Assembly: GCA_015655075.1 (NCBI GenBank)
Contig: JAATFT010000090.1
Coordinates: 22,346-86,345 of the forward strand
Length of the DNA stretch: 64,000 nucleotides
Origin: Clostridiales bacterium
GTDB lineage: Bacteria; Bacillota; Clostridia; Lachnospirales; Lachnospiraceae
Direction: 5' to 3'
The position numbers and the translations under genes were made by a program. The first letter of the stretch is position 1. The number at the start of each line of letters is the position of its first letter. Below, piece after piece: positions 63,837 through 64,000 of the stretch. The notes beneath the pieces were generated by a model, which saw only the letters and a program-made list of their open reading frames with translations, was not told where the DNA came from and did no database searches.

Positions 63837-63923
63837 CTGACACCAAGGGGGGGGCAGGTACCACGGTCATCAGAATTGCAGCAACAAGACCTTGTTAGGT
63901 TTGCATTGAATTATGTCGAAATT
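63837..63923 (+). repeat. leader-like repeat, copy 2
   Basis: CTGACACCAAGGGGG, CGGTCATC and ATTATGTCGAAATT recur as in 62634-62720. GGTACCACGGTCAT recalls a T-box antiterminator motif but no full T-box is visible. Confidence 0.4.
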
Positions 63924-64000
63924 AAAAGTGAGGTGTGTAGATTTGTGTAATTGGGAAAATGTAACCGAATTTTTTTCGGAAGATGAAAGACATTATAAGA
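63913..64000 (+). CDS. start of a possible GNAT acetyltransferase (partial)
   Basis: From ATG 63913 the frame MSKLKVRCVDLCNWENVTEF continues open to the window end. The pattern (beta strand, then NW-x-x-V helix) is that of many GNAT N termini. GTG 63928 and TTG 63943 are other in-frame starts, and GTGAGGTG lies before the latter. Too short for a firm assignment. Confidence 0.35.
   Translation, partial: MSKLKVRCVDLCNWENVTEFFSEDERHYK

Noticed and set aside
63837..63905. T-box leader.
   Set aside because: Only a GGTACCACGG-like motif is present; no specifier stem or terminator with T-tract can be built, and no synthetase or amino-acid gene follows.

Overview
The window reads as chromosomal DNA of a low-GC, anaerobic, Gram-positive Firmicute, most likely a Lachnospiraceae / Clostridium-cluster-XIV type. 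The reasons are AT-rich intergenic DNA, strong AGGAGG-type ribosome sites, lipoprotein ABC binding proteins, VanS/OmpR-type two-component genes, a superoxide reductase with an encapsulated ferritin-like protein (anaerobe oxidative-stress genes), and many small palindromic repeats. No rRNA, tRNA or CRISPR array was seen.

Left part (1-10 kb): the tail of an M20 peptidase-like gene, a class-III aminotransferase with an unusual cysteine-rich N terminus, then an Rbs-type sugar operon (binding protein, double ATPase, permease, fucose-isomerase-like enzyme). The operon ends in wreckage: a DeoC aldolase fragment joined to fragments of an FGGY sugar kinase, so the catabolic end is broken. A ROK regulator and a DUF3800 remnant follow.

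Middle (10.8-46.4 kb), mostly housekeeping or physiology: a two-component system next to a VTC-domain / DUF4956 / Cthe_2159-like surface protein set; a divergent encapsulin - ferritin-like cargo - desulfoferrodoxin operon; a preQ1-riboswitch-led queC - (broken queT) - queF operon; a nitroreductase; a P-type cation ATPase followed by two TrkA/RCK proteins; a CUT1 sugar ABC importer lacking its ATPase; PiT phosphate transporter with its PhoU-like partner; two AI-2E family permeases; a MoxR - DUF58 - transglutaminase set; a cytidylate-kinase-like protein; and a MacB/FtsX-like ABC exporter with two surface-anchored partners. Several repeat families are scattered here: two 88-bp inverted copies, a 149-bp MITE whose end supplies the stop codon of the moxR gene, a composite repeat at four sites, and an array of hairpins that all share the loop AAAAAGC although their stems differ.

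Right part (46.4-64 kb) is an accessory island. It opens with a tail that resembles an rRNA methyltransferase C terminus (a possible attachment site), a large serine recombinase and the remnant of a second one. It then carries a complete QatABCD anti-phage operon preceded by tandem 23-bp repeats, and after that a five-gene cluster that I do not recognise as a named system: an HD-domain/HSP90-type ATPase protein, a small orphan, a PD-(D/E)XK-like nuclease fused to a long helical-repeat region (its start is frameshifted at poly-T tracts), a HEPN-like RX4H plus zinc-ribbon protein, and an HExxH metallopeptidase-like protein. This cluster is the best candidate for an undescribed defence system. 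The right edge is decayed: an internally deleted PhzF, an RloB remnant, a small broken membrane ORF, and the start of a possible acetyltransferase running off the window.
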